A program made the translations under genes and the position numbers. A stretch of 64,000 nt of DNA, taken from Cohnella candidum. GTDB lineage: Bacteria; Bacillota; Bacilli; Paenibacillales; Paenibacillaceae. The notes beneath the pieces were generated by a model that did no database searches, was not told the DNA's origin, and was given only the letters and a program-made list of their open reading frames with translations. Below are positions 46,899-55,503 of this stretch, piece after piece; position 1 is the first letter of the stretch; each line of letters opens with the position of its first letter. Location: positions 3,411,001-3,475,000 of the forward strand of contig NZ_CP033433.1 in the NCBI RefSeq assembly GCF_003713065.1, given 5' to 3'.

Positions 46899-49184
46899 TT
46901 AACCTCCGATTTTCGTGGATTCGGTTTCCAGGGCTCGGATGGGGCGGTCGCCGAACACGGACTGCTCCAAAATTTCCGCGATGTCCCTCGCTTTGACGCG
47001 GTTGTCGACCTCCTTCATTTTGGTGCCGTCTTCCATCATCGTGAGGCAATACGGACACGCGCTGCTGATGACCGTGGGCGAGGTTTCGAGCGCCTGCTCG
47101 GTCCGGGCGAGATTGACCCGTTTGCCGGACGTCTCCTCCATCCACATCATCCCGCCGCCGGCGCCGCAGCACATGCCGTTTTCGCGGTTTCTCGCCATCT
47201 CGGCGAGTTCCACGCCCGGTATGGCTTTGAGCACGCTGCGCGGTTCGTCGTACACGTTGTTGTAGCGGCCGAGGTAGCAGGAATCGTGGTAAGTGATGCG
47301 TTCCCTCACCTCGTGGCGGGGCTTCAGGCGGCCTTCGCGGATCAGCCGGTCGAGCAGTTGCGTATGGTGAAGCACTTCGACGCCTTCCAGGCCGAAATCG
47401 GGGTATTCGTTTTTGAAAATGTTGAAGGTGTGCGGGCAAGCGGTCACGATTCTGCGGACTCCGTATTTCCGGAACGTCTGGATATTCTCAGCGGCGAGCT
47501 GCTGGAACAGCATTTCGTTGCCCATCCGGCGCGGCGTGTCGCCCGAGTTTTTCTCTTCGTTGCCGAGAATGGCGAAGCTGATGCCGGATTCGTTCAGCAG
47601 GCGGGCGAAAGCGCGCGAGATTTTGCGGCTGCGCAGGTCGTAGGAGCCCATGGAGCCGACGAAAAACAAATATTCGAAATCGGGATTCTCTTTGACGGTC
47701 GGAACCGGGATGCCCTCGACCTCCCCGGTCCACTTCGCGCGGTCGTTGCGGCTGATGCCCCAGGGATTGCCCTGGCGCTCGATGTTCTGCAAAGCGCGCT
47801 GGCCTTCGTGCGGGATGCTGCCCTGCATGAGGACGAGGTGGCGGCGGAGGTCGACGATTTTGTCGACGTGCTCGTTGCCGACCGGGCATTGGTCTTCGCA
47901 GTTGCGGCAGGTCGTGCAGGACCAGATTTCTTCTTCGGTCATGATCTCGCCGATCAGCTCTAGCTCTACGGGCTTTTTCCCTGGGGAGGCGACTATTGCA
48001 CGAGCTGTGGTGCTGGCGGCTGCCGTTTCGGCTGCGGCCTCGTCCGCGAGTGAGGTTGGGTCTGCGATAGCCGATGCTTTCCACGTCGACTTCTGCCACG
48101 CCAGCGTCGGACGGATATCCGTGATCGCTCCTTGGGCCGTCTCGTTCCATGCGGTTTCCCGGACAGCAGCGGTATCGAGGGCGTGCGTCGTTTGAGACAA
48201 GTTCGTGAAAGCGAAAGCCGGCACCCAAGGCGACTTGCCGGTGATGGCCGCGCCTTTCTCCTGGAGATGGTCCCGCAGCTTCGTGATCAGGTGCATCGGC
48301 GACAGCACCTTGCCTGTATTGGAGGCCGGACAGACGTTGGTGCAGCGGCCGCACTCGACGCAGGCGTAGAAGTCGAGCATCTGCTTCTGCGTGAAGTCCT
48401 CGATACGTCCGACGCCGAACGACTCGGCTTCCTCGTCCTCGAGGTCCAATTTGGCGAGTTTGCCGACCGGCTCCTTGCGGCGGAACCAAATGTTGATCGG
48501 CGCCGTCACAATATGAAAATGCTTCGACTGAGGCACATAGACCAAGAACGAGAGCAAAATGAGCAGATGCGCCCACCAGGACACGTAAAATGCGGCCCTC
48601 GCGGCTGCCGTCGGCATTCCGGCGAAGAGGGATGCGATCGCGGAGGAGATCGGCGCATATCCCGACGGCTCCATGCCCAGCCAAAGCCGTTCGAAGCCAA
48701 GCGACAGGACCACCGACAGCATCAGGAAGAAAATGAAGAAGAGCACGATGCTCGGCTTCCACCCTTTTTTAAGGCGCGCCAGCTTCTCTCCATATCGGCG
48801 ATAGGCCGCGTAACCCATGGCAAGCAGGATGAGCGCGACCGTGACTTCCTGCAGCAAGCCGAACACGCGGTAAGCCGGCAGCGGGAGGTGTTTGCCTCGG
48901 GTAAGCCCTTTGATAATGAGGTCCAGGGCACCGAACTGCAGGATGATGAACCCGTAAAAGACGACGACGTGCATGATGCCGCTTTTCGGATCCTTCAGCA
49001 GCTTTTTCTGTCCGAATACCTGCGAGAGGAATTCCGCCAGCCTGCCCTCGCCCCGGCGTTTGAAGTCCGCGGGCTGTCCCAGCTTCAAATAGAGGTAGCG
49101 ATGGTATACCGTCTTGTAAAACAAGAAAAGCCCGTAGCCTGTCACCGCCAAAAACAGCAGGAGATTCACCGTCTGCCACGCCAT
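46899..49184 (-). CDS. fadF: Membrane Fe-S oxidoreductase (FadF type)
   Basis: About 761 residues. Around six N-terminal membrane segments (nitrate-reductase-gamma-like) are followed by two ferredoxin motifs CVECGRCTNVCPASNTG and CTTCRNCEDQCPVG, then two CCG-type heterodisulfide-reductase repeats (YHDSCYLGRYNNVYDEPR, CCGAGGGMMW). It probably moves electrons from ETF to the quinone pool. A roughly 55-residue Ala/Thr-rich stretch lies between the two ferredoxin motifs. ATG 49184 preferred; first gene of the fad operon. Confidence 0.9.
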   Translation of the reverse strand: MAWQTVNLLLFLAVTGYGLFLFYKTVYHRYLYLKLGQPADFKRRGEGRLAEFLSQVFGQKKLLKDPKSGIMHVVVFYGFIILQFGALDLIIKGLTRGKHLPLPAYRVFGLLQEVTVALILLAMGYAAYRRYGEKLARLKKGWKPSIVLFFIFFLMLSVVLSLGFERLWLGMEPSGYAPISSAIASLFAGMPTAAARAAFYVSWWAHLLILLSFLVYVPQSKHFHIVTAPINIWFRRKEPVGKLAKLDLEDEEAESFGVGRIEDFTQKQMLDFYACVECGRCTNVCPASNTGKVLSPMHLITKLRDHLQEKGAAITGKSPWVPAFAFTNLSQTTHALDTAAVRETAWNETAQGAITDIRPTLAWQKSTWKASAIADPTSLADEAAAETAAASTTARAIVASPGKKPVELELIGEIMTEEEIWSCTTCRNCEDQCPVGNEHVDKIVDLRRHLVLMQGSIPHEGQRALQNIERQGNPWGISRNDRAKWTGEVEGIPVPTVKENPDFEYLFFVGSMGSYDLRSRKISRAFARLLNESGISFAILGNEEKNSGDTPRRMGNEMLFQQLAAENIQTFRKYGVRRIVTACPHTFNIFKNEYPDFGLEGVEVLHHTQLLDRLIREGRLKPRHEVRERITYHDSCYLGRYNNVYDEPRSVLKAIPGVELAEMARNRENGMCCGAGGGMMWMEETSGKRVNLARTEQALETSPTVISSACPYCLTMMEDGTKMKEVDNRVKARDIAEILEQSVFGDRPIRALETESTKIGG

Positions 49185-49294
49185 CGTCATCCGCCCTTTC
49201 CATAAGAAACTCTCCGCTGCTTAACTCCCCGTCTTAGCTCGCCTCGAGTAAGCGGTTACAAACCTCCCTCTATAAAAATCTTATGAGGAAAACA

Positions 49295-49323
49295 TTGACT
49301 TCCGGCATGCTTTCTCATAAGAT
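49295..49323 (+). promoter_or_regulatory. Sigma-A promoter of fadR-etfBA
   Basis: TTGACT, a 17-nt spacer and TAAGAT. The predicted start (about 49330) is just before the FadR box, so bound FadR would block transcription. Confidence 0.7.
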
Positions 49324-49332
49324 GAAGAAAAA

Positions 49333-49350
49333 TGAATGAGTATTCATTCA
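49333..49350. promoter_or_regulatory. FadR operator
   Basis: TGAATGAGTATTCATTCA is an exact match to the B. subtilis FadR consensus TGAATGAMTANTCATTCA. It lies between divergent fadF and fadR and would control both directions, relieved by long-chain acyl-CoA. Confidence 0.92.
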
Positions 49351-49384
49351 GTACACCTTGAATTTTATCACTGAGGAGCACCCC

Positions 49385-49966
49385 ATGACAAGTAAAAAGA
49401 AAGAAAAGTACGCCCAGATTTTGGATGCCGCCCAGAAAGTGATCGCCGAGAACGGCTACCACGGCTCGCAAGTGTCCAGAATCGCCAAAGAAGCAGGGGT
49501 GGCCGACGGCACCATCTACCTCTATTTCAAAAACAAAGAGGACATTCTGATTTCCCTGTTCCAGGACAGGCTGGGAGACTTGGTCGACATGATCAACGCC
49601 AGCATCCGGGAAACCCGTACGGCGGACGAAGCGATCCGCAAAATTTGCGAGATCCATTTCACGCAGCTGGAGCAGAACGTCGACATGGCTTACGTCACCC
49701 AAATCGAACTCCGGCAAAGCTCGCTCGATTTGCGCAAAGCGATCGGCCTTGCCGTAAAGCCCTATATCGAATTGATCGAGCATATTCTGGAAAAGGGGAT
49801 TTCGGAGCAAACGTTCCGCCCCGACCTGGACGTGAAGCTCACGCGTCTGCTGCTGTTCGGCGCCATGGACGAAGTCGTCACTTCCTGGCTGATCTCGGGC
49901 AGGAAATATTCCTTGTCCGGCCAGGTGGACAAAACGGTCGACTTTTTCCTGAGAGGCCTAAAATAA
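49385..49966 (+). CDS. fadR: TetR-family fatty-acid degradation regulator FadR
   Basis: 193 residues. N-terminal TetR helix-turn-helix YAQILDAAQKVIAENGYHGSQVSRIAKEAGVADGTIYLYFKNKEDIL; the C-terminal ligand domain matches the Bacillus FadR (YsiA) group. The ATG at 49385 follows GAGGAGCACC. The gene is preceded by an exact FadR operator and heads the etfBA transcription unit. Confidence 0.93.
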   Translation: MTSKKKEKYAQILDAAQKVIAENGYHGSQVSRIAKEAGVADGTIYLYFKNKEDILISLFQDRLGDLVDMINASIRETRTADEAIRKICEIHFTQLEQNVDMAYVTQIELRQSSLDLRKAIGLAVKPYIELIEHILEKGISEQTFRPDLDVKLTRLLLFGAMDEVVTSWLISGRKYSLSGQVDKTVDFFLRGLK

Positions 49967-49988
49967 CGCTTCGAGAGGGGTAAGCCGC

Positions 49989-50756
49989 ATGAACGTCTAC
50001 GTAATCATGAAGCAAACGTTCGACACCGAAGAGAAAATCGTGTTGCAGAACGGGAACATCTCCGACGACGGCGTCAAGTTCGTGATCAATCCTTATGACG
50101 AATACGCCGTGGAGGAAGCGATCCGCATCAAGGAGCAGCACGGCGGCAGCATCGTCGCCGTTTCCGTCGGCCCGGAACGCACGGCGGAAGCGCTGCGCAC
50201 GGCGCTTGCGATGGGAGCCGACGAAGCGGTACTCATCGCCGACGAGCGGATCGGCACCGACGAATACGCCGTCTCTAAGGTATTAGCCGCTTACCTCGGC
50301 AAGCAATCATTCGATGTTATCCTTGGCGGCAACTTCTCGATCGACAACGGCAGCGGCCAGGTCGCCGTCCGGCTCGCGCATCTGCTGAATATCCCCCACG
50401 TCTCCTCGATCACCCGGTTGACGCTGAACGGAGACCGGGCTGAGGCACAACGCGACGCGGAAGGCGACACCGAGACCGTGGAAATTTCGCTGCCCGCTTT
50501 GTTCACGGCCCAGCAAGGCTTGAACGAGCCGCGTTATCCGTCGCTTCCCGGCATCATGAAAGCGAAGAAGAAGCCTTTTCAGCAGCTCGGCTTGGACGAT
50601 CTGGGCCTCTCGGAGGCGGATGTCGCTCCCAAGACTGCGCGTGAATCGTTATCCCTGCCTCCGGCGCGCCAAGCCGGCCAGCTCATCAAAGGCGCCCCGC
50701 AGGAGCAGGCCGCCCAACTGGTGCAATTGCTGCGCAACGAAGCGAAAGTCATCTAA
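49989..50756 (+). CDS. etfB: Electron transfer flavoprotein beta subunit
   Basis: 255 residues. The pattern [20 protein letters not shown], the ETF beta core [29 protein letters not shown] and LARLLNIPH-like [16 protein letters not shown] plus [32 protein letters not shown] identify EtfB. It accepts electrons from acyl-CoA dehydrogenase. GAGAGGGG precedes the ATG. Confidence 0.95.
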   Translation: [255 protein letters not shown]

Positions 50757-50777
50757 TCGATCGGGGAGGAAATCCGG

Positions 50778-51761
50778 ATGAGCCAACATTACGCGGTAGT
50801 GGCGGAAGTTCGCGGAGGCAAACTGAGGCAGGTCACGCTGGAGGCAATTTCGGCGGCAAACCAGGCGAAGTCGGATGGCGACCGGGTGGCGGCGGTATTG
50901 GCCGGTCACCAAGTCGAAGCCCTGGCCCAAGAGCTTGCCCGGTACGTAGACGGGCCCGTTCACGTGATCGAGCATGCGGATTTGGAAACCTATAACGCGG
51001 AATCTTACCATGCGGCCGTGTCCAAAGCGCTGGAGGCGCTGAGCCCGAAAGCCGTCTTTCTCGGGCATACGGCCGTCGGCAAGGACTTGGCACCCAAAAT
51101 CGCCGCTGGCCTCCAGGCCGGGCAAATTTCCGACGTTATCGCAATCGAGAACGAAGGAACCGGCGTTGTGTATACCCGACCTCTGTATGCGGGCAAGGTA
51201 TTCGAGAAGAAGCGGTTTGCGTCCGACACGGCCGGTCCCCAGGTCGTCACGGTGCGTCCGAACAACTTTTCGCCCGCCAAGCCGCTTGCGAACAGCGGCG
51301 AGATCGTAATGGAAAATTACGCCGCACCCGCCGACCTCCGTTCGGTCGTGAAGGATGTCATTCGCAAAACGTCCGGCAAAGTCGATCTTACCGAAGCGAA
51401 GATCGTCGTGTCCGGCGGCCGCGGCGTGAAAAGCTCGGACGGCTTCAAGCCGCTGGAGCAGCTGGCCGAGGTGCTGAACGCGGCGGTCGGGGCTTCGCGC
51501 GGAGCTTGCGACGCGGGTTACTGCGATTACGCGATGCAGATCGGGCAGACGGGCAAGGTGGTCACTCCGGAGATTTACATTGCGTGCGGCATCAGCGGCG
51601 CGATTCAGCATCTTGCCGGCATGAGCCAATCCCGCATCATCATCGCGATCAACAAAGACCCGGAGGCGCCGATTTTCAAAGTGGCGGATTACGGAATCGT
51701 CGGAGATTTGTTCGAGGTCGTGCCGCTTCTGACGGAAGAGTTCAAAAAGGCGTTGGCATAA
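50778..51761 (+). CDS. etfA: Electron transfer flavoprotein alpha subunit
   Basis: 327 residues. C-terminal FAD domain with [68 protein letters not shown] and [24 protein letters not shown]. Forms the heterodimer with EtfB; GGGAGGAA precedes the ATG, 21 nt after the etfB stop. Confidence 0.95.
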   Translation: MSQHYAVVAEVRGGKLRQVTLEAISAANQAKSDGDRVAAVLAGHQVEALAQELARYVDGPVHVIEHADLETYNAESYHAAVSKALEALSPKAVFLGHTAVGKDLAPKIAAGLQAGQISDVIAIENEGTGVVYTRPLYAGKVFEKKRFASDTAGPQVVTVRPNNFSPAKPLANSGEIVMENYAAPADLRSVVKDVIRKTSGKVDLTEAKIVVSGGRGVKSSDGFKPLEQLAEVLNAAVGASRGACDAGYCDYAMQIGQTGKVVTPEIYIACGISGAIQHLAGMSQSRIIIAINKDPEAPIFKVADYGIVGDLFEVVPLLTEEFKKALA

Positions 51762-51765
51762 AGAT

Positions 51766-51805
51766 AAGAAGGCCCCTGGAACCTTCGTTCCGGGGGTCTT
51801 CTTTA
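51766..51805 (+). terminator. Terminator of fadR-etfBA
   Basis: AAGGCCCCTGGAAC pairs with GTTCCGGGGGTCTT around a CTTC loop, followed by CTTTAC. Confidence 0.8.
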
Positions 51806-51927
51806 CGCTCATGGCGGTTTCCATGAGTGACCAGCTTTCGCAGGAGTTTACCCCGGTAAGAAGGCCTCGTTGCGCAAAAGATAAGACAGGGCCTTATGGC
51901 TACTATGCGCAAAAGGGGTTTTATGCC

Positions 51928-52776
51928 TTGAACTACCGCTCCTTAACGTTGGCCTGCACCATCGGTCTGTCTGCCGTGCTTTTCGCCGGTTGCGGAAACA
52001 ACAATGACGTAGGGACCCGCAGCACGAACCGCGGCAATCTGATCGGAACCCATGCTTATCATGGCTTAAACAACCGCGGCGGGATGTTGAATGGCGGAAC
52101 CTACGGCGGAACGGGCTCTACGGGCATGAGCACTTCCAGTATCGGTAATTCCGGTATCGGCGGAACCTACGGCGGAACGGGCATTTCCCCTTTGGGCACT
52201 TCCGGTTTCGGCGGCACTTATAACGGAACGGGCACTACGGGTATGGGCACGTACGGCGGAACGGGTACTTCAGGTTTCAACGGCACTTATGGCGGCACGA
52301 GCACTTCCGGTTTCGGCGGTAACACCGCAACGGGTACCGGATCCTACACGGGCACTTCGAGCGGAGGGACCTTCGGCAGCCTCAGCGCCACCGGCGGATT
52401 CAGCCTGCATGACCCGGATACGCTGTTGTTCGGGAACCTGATGATCGTTGGCCCGAAATCCCGGAATACGATGCTGGGAACCACAGGCGGTACCGGAACC
52501 GACGGCACTTCCCTCACAAGAAGCACGCATGCTCAAGCTTTCGGTCAGCAGTTCCGCGTGCTTCGCGTGACCGATTCCAAAGCCGTAGCCGCGCTTCACC
52601 GTTTAAAGCGGAACCTCACCGGCTCTTCGATCACCACGAAGTCCGACGCTTTGGCCAAGGATCTGCGGTATGTGCTGAAGAAAGCCACGGTCGTGCGCGG
52701 TACGACGGCTGGCGGAGGCGCGAATGCCACCGGTTTCACCGGGGGCAGAGTTTTAGCCGGAAACGGCATGCGTTAA
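51928..52776 (+). CDS. Gly/Thr-rich repeat lipoprotein
   Basis: 282 residues. Signal segment YRSLTLACTIGLSAVLFAGCGNN (lipobox FAGC), then about 120 residues of imperfect repeats GTYGGTGTSGFGG (Gly, Thr, Ser, Tyr), and a C-terminal globular part (FRVLRVTDSKAVAALHRLKRNLTG...LAKDLRYVLKKATVV) resembling the YhcN/YlaJ-type domain of the lipoprotein at 8.95 kb. TTG 51928 has AAAAGGGG 8 nt upstream; the frame continues upstream without a ribosome site. Possibly a spore coat/surface protein, by analogy only. Confidence 0.6.
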   Translation: MNYRSLTLACTIGLSAVLFAGCGNNNDVGTRSTNRGNLIGTHAYHGLNNRGGMLNGGTYGGTGSTGMSTSSIGNSGIGGTYGGTGISPLGTSGFGGTYNGTGTTGMGTYGGTGTSGFNGTYGGTSTSGFGGNTATGTGSYTGTSSGGTFGSLSATGGFSLHDPDTLLFGNLMIVGPKSRNTMLGTTGGTGTDGTSLTRSTHAQAFGQQFRVLRVTDSKAVAALHRLKRNLTGSSITTKSDALAKDLRYVLKKATVVRGTTAGGGANATGFTGGRVLAGNGMR

Positions 52777-52784
52777 CGCGAACC

Positions 52785-52822
52785 AAGAGACTGTTCCTTC
52801 GCGGGACAGTCTCTTGTCTTTT
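52785..52822 (+). terminator. Intrinsic terminator
   Basis: AAGAGACTGTTCC pairs with GGGACAGTCTCTT, followed by GTCTTTTC. It ends the Gly/Thr-rich lipoprotein gene. Confidence 0.85.
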
Positions 52823-52874
52823 CAAGCTTGGAAACTAGCTTGTCTCATGCCTAACCTTTTTATGCCGCTTAACG

Positions 52875-53357
52875 TCATGGATGTTTCACGCCGTTAAGCA
52901 GCATGTCGATCGTTTTGCCCAGCCTGGCCTCCCGCGTTTCCTTCTTCTTGGCGCCGCGGATCCAGACCGCGTATTCTTTGCGATTTGTGTACGAAAGCTC
53001 CGCGAACGCGCGCTTCGCTTCCGGGTGGCGTTCCAGAAGCCGCGACAGCTCTTCGGGAACCTCGACGACCCTCGGCTCCTCATCCCGCTTCAGCACCACA
53101 TGCACCGTGTCTCCCGGCTGTTTGCCGATGGCGGTACGGATCGCTTTCGTCAGTCCGATACAGTGCTTCGGCATGCCCATTTGCGCGAGCGAACCTCGGT
53201 ACACCGCCGAATCGAACCGCACGGACACTTTCACTTGTCCCTTGGTGCCGAATTCTTTTTCCACATCGTAGGGAAATTCCACGAATGCGGCATCGATATC
53301 GTCTTCGCGCCGAATAACCGCATCGAATTCGTAAACTCGACTGTCACCGCTCATCAT
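52875..53357 (-). CDS. DUF1905/YdeI-like protein
   Basis: 160 residues. An N-terminal beta domain (DRVYEFDAVIRREDDIDAAFVEFPYDVEKEFGTKGQVKVSVRFDSAVYRGSL, DUF1905) is followed by a basic helical tail (AFAELSYTNRKEYAVWIRGAKKKETREARLGKTIDML) as in YdeI/OmpD-associated proteins. Members are annotated as bacteriocin-protection or unknown. Its start overlaps the upstream hydrolase gene by 14 nt, so the two are probably co-translated. Confidence 0.85.
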   Translation of the reverse strand: MMSGDSRVYEFDAVIRREDDIDAAFVEFPYDVEKEFGTKGQVKVSVRFDSAVYRGSLAQMGMPKHCIGLTKAIRTAIGKQPGDTVHVVLKRDEEPRVVEVPEELSRLLERHPEAKRAFAELSYTNRKEYAVWIRGAKKKETREARLGKTIDMLLNGVKHP

Positions 53358-54126
53358 TACCTTCTCCTTGTTCGCGAATCGGATGGGATCTGAGAAAAGC
53401 CAGTATCTCGTCGTTCACGATTATCGGATTCTCCCTCACCATGTGGGGCTTATGACTGCCTCCGGGGACGACGAAGGAACGCGAGCCTCGAACAAGCGAA
53501 CTCAGACGCTCTAACCTTCGTTTATCCGCGAAAGGGTCATGTTCCCCTGCGATGAACAAGCATGGGCAGCGAATTTCCGCGATCTGCTTTTCCGTTAGCT
53601 GCGGATATAACCGCCAGTCGAGCGCGCTTTGCCGCATGAACGTCTGCCAGTCCCCCCGGTGGGCCTCTTCATGTCTCTCGATCATCTGTTCGATCGTATC
53701 CTTTTTCCCATTCCTAAGCAGCCACTCCGGTTCGAACTCTTCAACGCCGGATGGATCGCGGAAGCCGCCGGTGCCGATCGTCGTCAAAGTCGCCACTCTG
53801 TCCGGCCGGTTCACGGCCATATACAACCCTACGTTCGCCCCTAAACTGTAACCGATCAGATGCGCTTTCGGGATGTTCAGGCGATCCATAAATAAAGTGA
53901 TATCATCCGCAAGCCGGGGCGTGCTCCATTCCAAGCTCTCGCATCGGGTCCGTCCGTGACCCCTGAAATCCGGAAAGAAACAAGAAAAGCTTTTCTGGAA
54001 GTCCAGCATCTGGCCGGCGAACGCCAAAATCCCTCTCGAATAACCGCTGTGCAGAAAAATGACCGCCTCGCCGACGCCCATTTTTTCATAGAACATCTCA
54101 AGGTCATTTACGGGAACGTACGGCAT
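53344..54126 (-). CDS. Alpha/beta hydrolase
   Basis: 260 residues. Oxyanion strand VIFLHSGYSRGIL, nucleophile elbow LIGYSLGANVGLYMAV (Ser near residue 94), acid in LFIAGEHDPFAD and His in VVPGGSHKPHMVRENP. A generic esterase/lactonase-like hydrolase of the RsbQ/haloalkane-type shape; substrate unknown. Co-oriented with the overlapping downstream gene. Confidence 0.85.
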   Translation of the reverse strand: MPYVPVNDLEMFYEKMGVGEAVIFLHSGYSRGILAFAGQMLDFQKSFSCFFPDFRGHGRTRCESLEWSTPRLADDITLFMDRLNIPKAHLIGYSLGANVGLYMAVNRPDRVATLTTIGTGGFRDPSGVEEFEPEWLLRNGKKDTIEQMIERHEEAHRGDWQTFMRQSALDWRLYPQLTEKQIAEIRCPCLFIAGEHDPFADKRRLERLSSLVRGSRSFVVPGGSHKPHMVRENPIIVNDEILAFLRSHPIREQGEGNDER

Positions 54127-54156
54127 CTATGAGAGCCTCTCTTACATTCCATATTT

Positions 54157-54969
54157 CTAACGGCACACCATCAGTAAGTTGCCGTCAGGATCGCGGAAAA
54201 CGAACCAGTGGCCGTTTTCGATTTCCGTGACGAGTTCGACATCTTGCTCTTTCATGAACCTATAGGCTGCCTCAATGTCCTTGGTCAGCAGCATGAATGC
54301 AGGCGTCTGAAACGTTGGAGGACCGTCGGGTTCCTTGCCGCCCCACCCGGGCATCGTATCAAGGATGATACCGGGCTCTTCCATCGGAAGCGGGCACAAG
54401 TGTCCGTTCATGATTTCCGCCGATTCCACCGGCATGCCGAGAATCCGGCAATACCAGTCCCGCGCCTTCTCGATGTCCCGAACCGGCACGAAATTCGAGC
54501 CGGTCCTACGCAGGAAAGGGGTGGTCGGCGTTTCCTCCTGCAGTCTCTCCGCTTCCGCTTGTCCCTGCTGCTGCTCAGACTTGTATTGCTTGATGAGAGC
54601 GGCGACGTCGATGCCATCTATCGTCAACCCATCGATTTTGCATCCCTCGATGCGTACATCGCTCAAGTCGCAAGAGGTGATGGAGCTCCCTGCGAGTTCG
54701 CACATTTCGAAGCGAAGCGGCCGCTGGGGCCCTTGATCTTCCCGGTAAGCCGGATGACCCGCCGGCGGCAATCCGATACCGTGTATGTACGCGCCGCCCA
54801 GCTGCGCCTCGAAAATCTCCAGATCCGACAGATCGGCGTCCCGGATCCGGATTCCGCTCATGTTCACGTTCGTGAATGTCGCCCCGCCGAGATTTACGCA
54901 TTCGAACTTGGCGCCGCTCACGTCGGCATTCCGTACCGTAGGCTGCTCCTTTTGATTGACGATCTCCAT
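54157..54969 (-). CDS. Pentapeptide-repeat/VOC-domain fusion protein
   Basis: 270 residues. The first ~115 residues are a right-handed pentapeptide helix (DVSGAKFECVNLGGATFTNVNMSGIRIRDADLSDLEIFEAQLGGAYI, later CELAGSSITSCDLSDVRIEGCKIDGLTI). After a linker (EQQQGQAEAERLQEE) a glyoxalase/VOC domain follows (FVPVRDIEKARDWYCRILGMPVE ... TIENGHWFVFRDPDGNLLMVC). The ATG at 54969 has GGAGG 9 nt upstream. This combination is unusual. Metal-dependent binding of a small molecule is possible; function unknown. Confidence 0.85.
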   Translation of the reverse strand: MEIVNQKEQPTVRNADVSGAKFECVNLGGATFTNVNMSGIRIRDADLSDLEIFEAQLGGAYIHGIGLPPAGHPAYREDQGPQRPLRFEMCELAGSSITSCDLSDVRIEGCKIDGLTIDGIDVAALIKQYKSEQQQGQAEAERLQEETPTTPFLRRTGSNFVPVRDIEKARDWYCRILGMPVESAEIMNGHLCPLPMEEPGIILDTMPGWGGKEPDGPPTFQTPAFMLLTKDIEAAYRFMKEQDVELVTEIENGHWFVFRDPDGNLLMVCR

Positions 54970-55070
54970 GGCCGCACAACCTCCACCAATGAGTTTTGAG
55001 TTCCATCCTGCTGAAGATTCCAACACTCCTACAATACAACGAAATCGATTTGGAAAATAGTTCCCAAAAT

Positions 55071-55106
55071 AAAAAAGCCGGTCCGGGATCGCTCCCGTCC
55101 GGCTTG
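55071..55106 (-). terminator. Terminator of the CD3324-like gene
   Basis: GCCGGACGGGA pairs with TCCCGGACCGGC around a GCGA loop, then six T residues in the minus direction. Confidence 0.9.
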
Positions 55107-55108
55107 CG

Positions 55109-55372
55109 CTATTTCGATTTCACGACGATCCTGCGGATGCTGTCGCCCGACAGATGGTACTTGCGCTCCAATTCCGCGACCGACCATCCGTCCGTGTAGA
55201 AGCGGCAAATTTCCGCGTTCCTCTCGGCGAGCTGCTTCCGCGTTCCGCTGACTTCCCCCCAGCCCGCCCGCTGCTCCGCGGGTTTGGGAATATAGATGAG
55301 CTCTCCCGGAATGGTACGCTGCAATTCCTCGAAAAGCCCAGGGGGAAGCACGTCTTTTCCGTTTTTGTAAAT
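55109..55372 (-). CDS. CD3324-family small HTH protein
   Basis: About 87 residues: YKNGKDVLPPGLFEELQRTIPGELIYIPKPAEQRAGWGEVSGTRKQLAERNAEICRFYTDGWSVAELERKYHLSGDSIRRIVVKSK. The C-terminal SVAELERKYHLSGDSIRRIV is a helix-turn-helix as in the Mor-like/CD3324 family. No ATG/GTG/TTG exists after the terminator: the best start is a rare ATT at 55372 with GGAGGAGG 12 nt upstream; an ATG at 55429 lies inside a terminator stem. Preceded by a leader peptide and stacked hairpins (see below). Confidence 0.65.
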   Translation of the reverse strand: MYKNGKDVLPPGLFEELQRTIPGELIYIPKPAEQRAGWGEVSGTRKQLAERNAEICRFYTDGWSVAELERKYHLSGDSIRRIVVKSK

Positions 55373-55391
55373 AACGGCCCGCGTCCTCCTC

Positions 55392-55433
55392 CAAATGAAA
55401 AAAACGAAAAAACCGTGGATGCCCGGCATCCAC
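55392..55433 (-). terminator. Terminator hairpin preceding the CD3324-like gene
   Basis: A 9-bp perfect stem (GTGGATGCC / GGCATCCAC) is followed on the minus strand by GGTTTTTTCGTTTTTTTC, just before the GGAGGAGG of the gene. It looks like the expression platform of an attenuator. Confidence 0.7.
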
Positions 55434-55446
55434 AGAATCTATAAAA

Positions 55447-55469
55447 CAAGGGGCCGGCGAGGCCCCTTG
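55447..55469 (-). other. Stem-loop in the leader
   Basis: A 9-bp perfect stem CAAGGGGCC / GGCCCCTTG between the terminator and the leader-peptide hairpin. It may be part of alternative folding. Confidence 0.5.
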
Positions 55470-55480
55470 CCTTGCAGAGC

Positions 55481-55503
55481 GGTTTCCGTCTTAGACGGAA
55501 ACC
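55481..55503 (-). promoter_or_regulatory. Hairpin overlapping the leader peptide end
   Basis: An 11-bp perfect inverted repeat with a one-base centre (GGTTTCCGTCT / AGACGGAAACC). The leader stop codon lies at the centre. AACCA...TGGTT just upstream can form a competing pairing, so translation could switch structures. Confidence 0.55.

Noticed and set aside
52080-52340. Minisatellite/CRISPR-like repeats
   Set aside because: They are coding repeats of a Gly/Thr-rich lipoprotein; no constant repeat with variable spacers.
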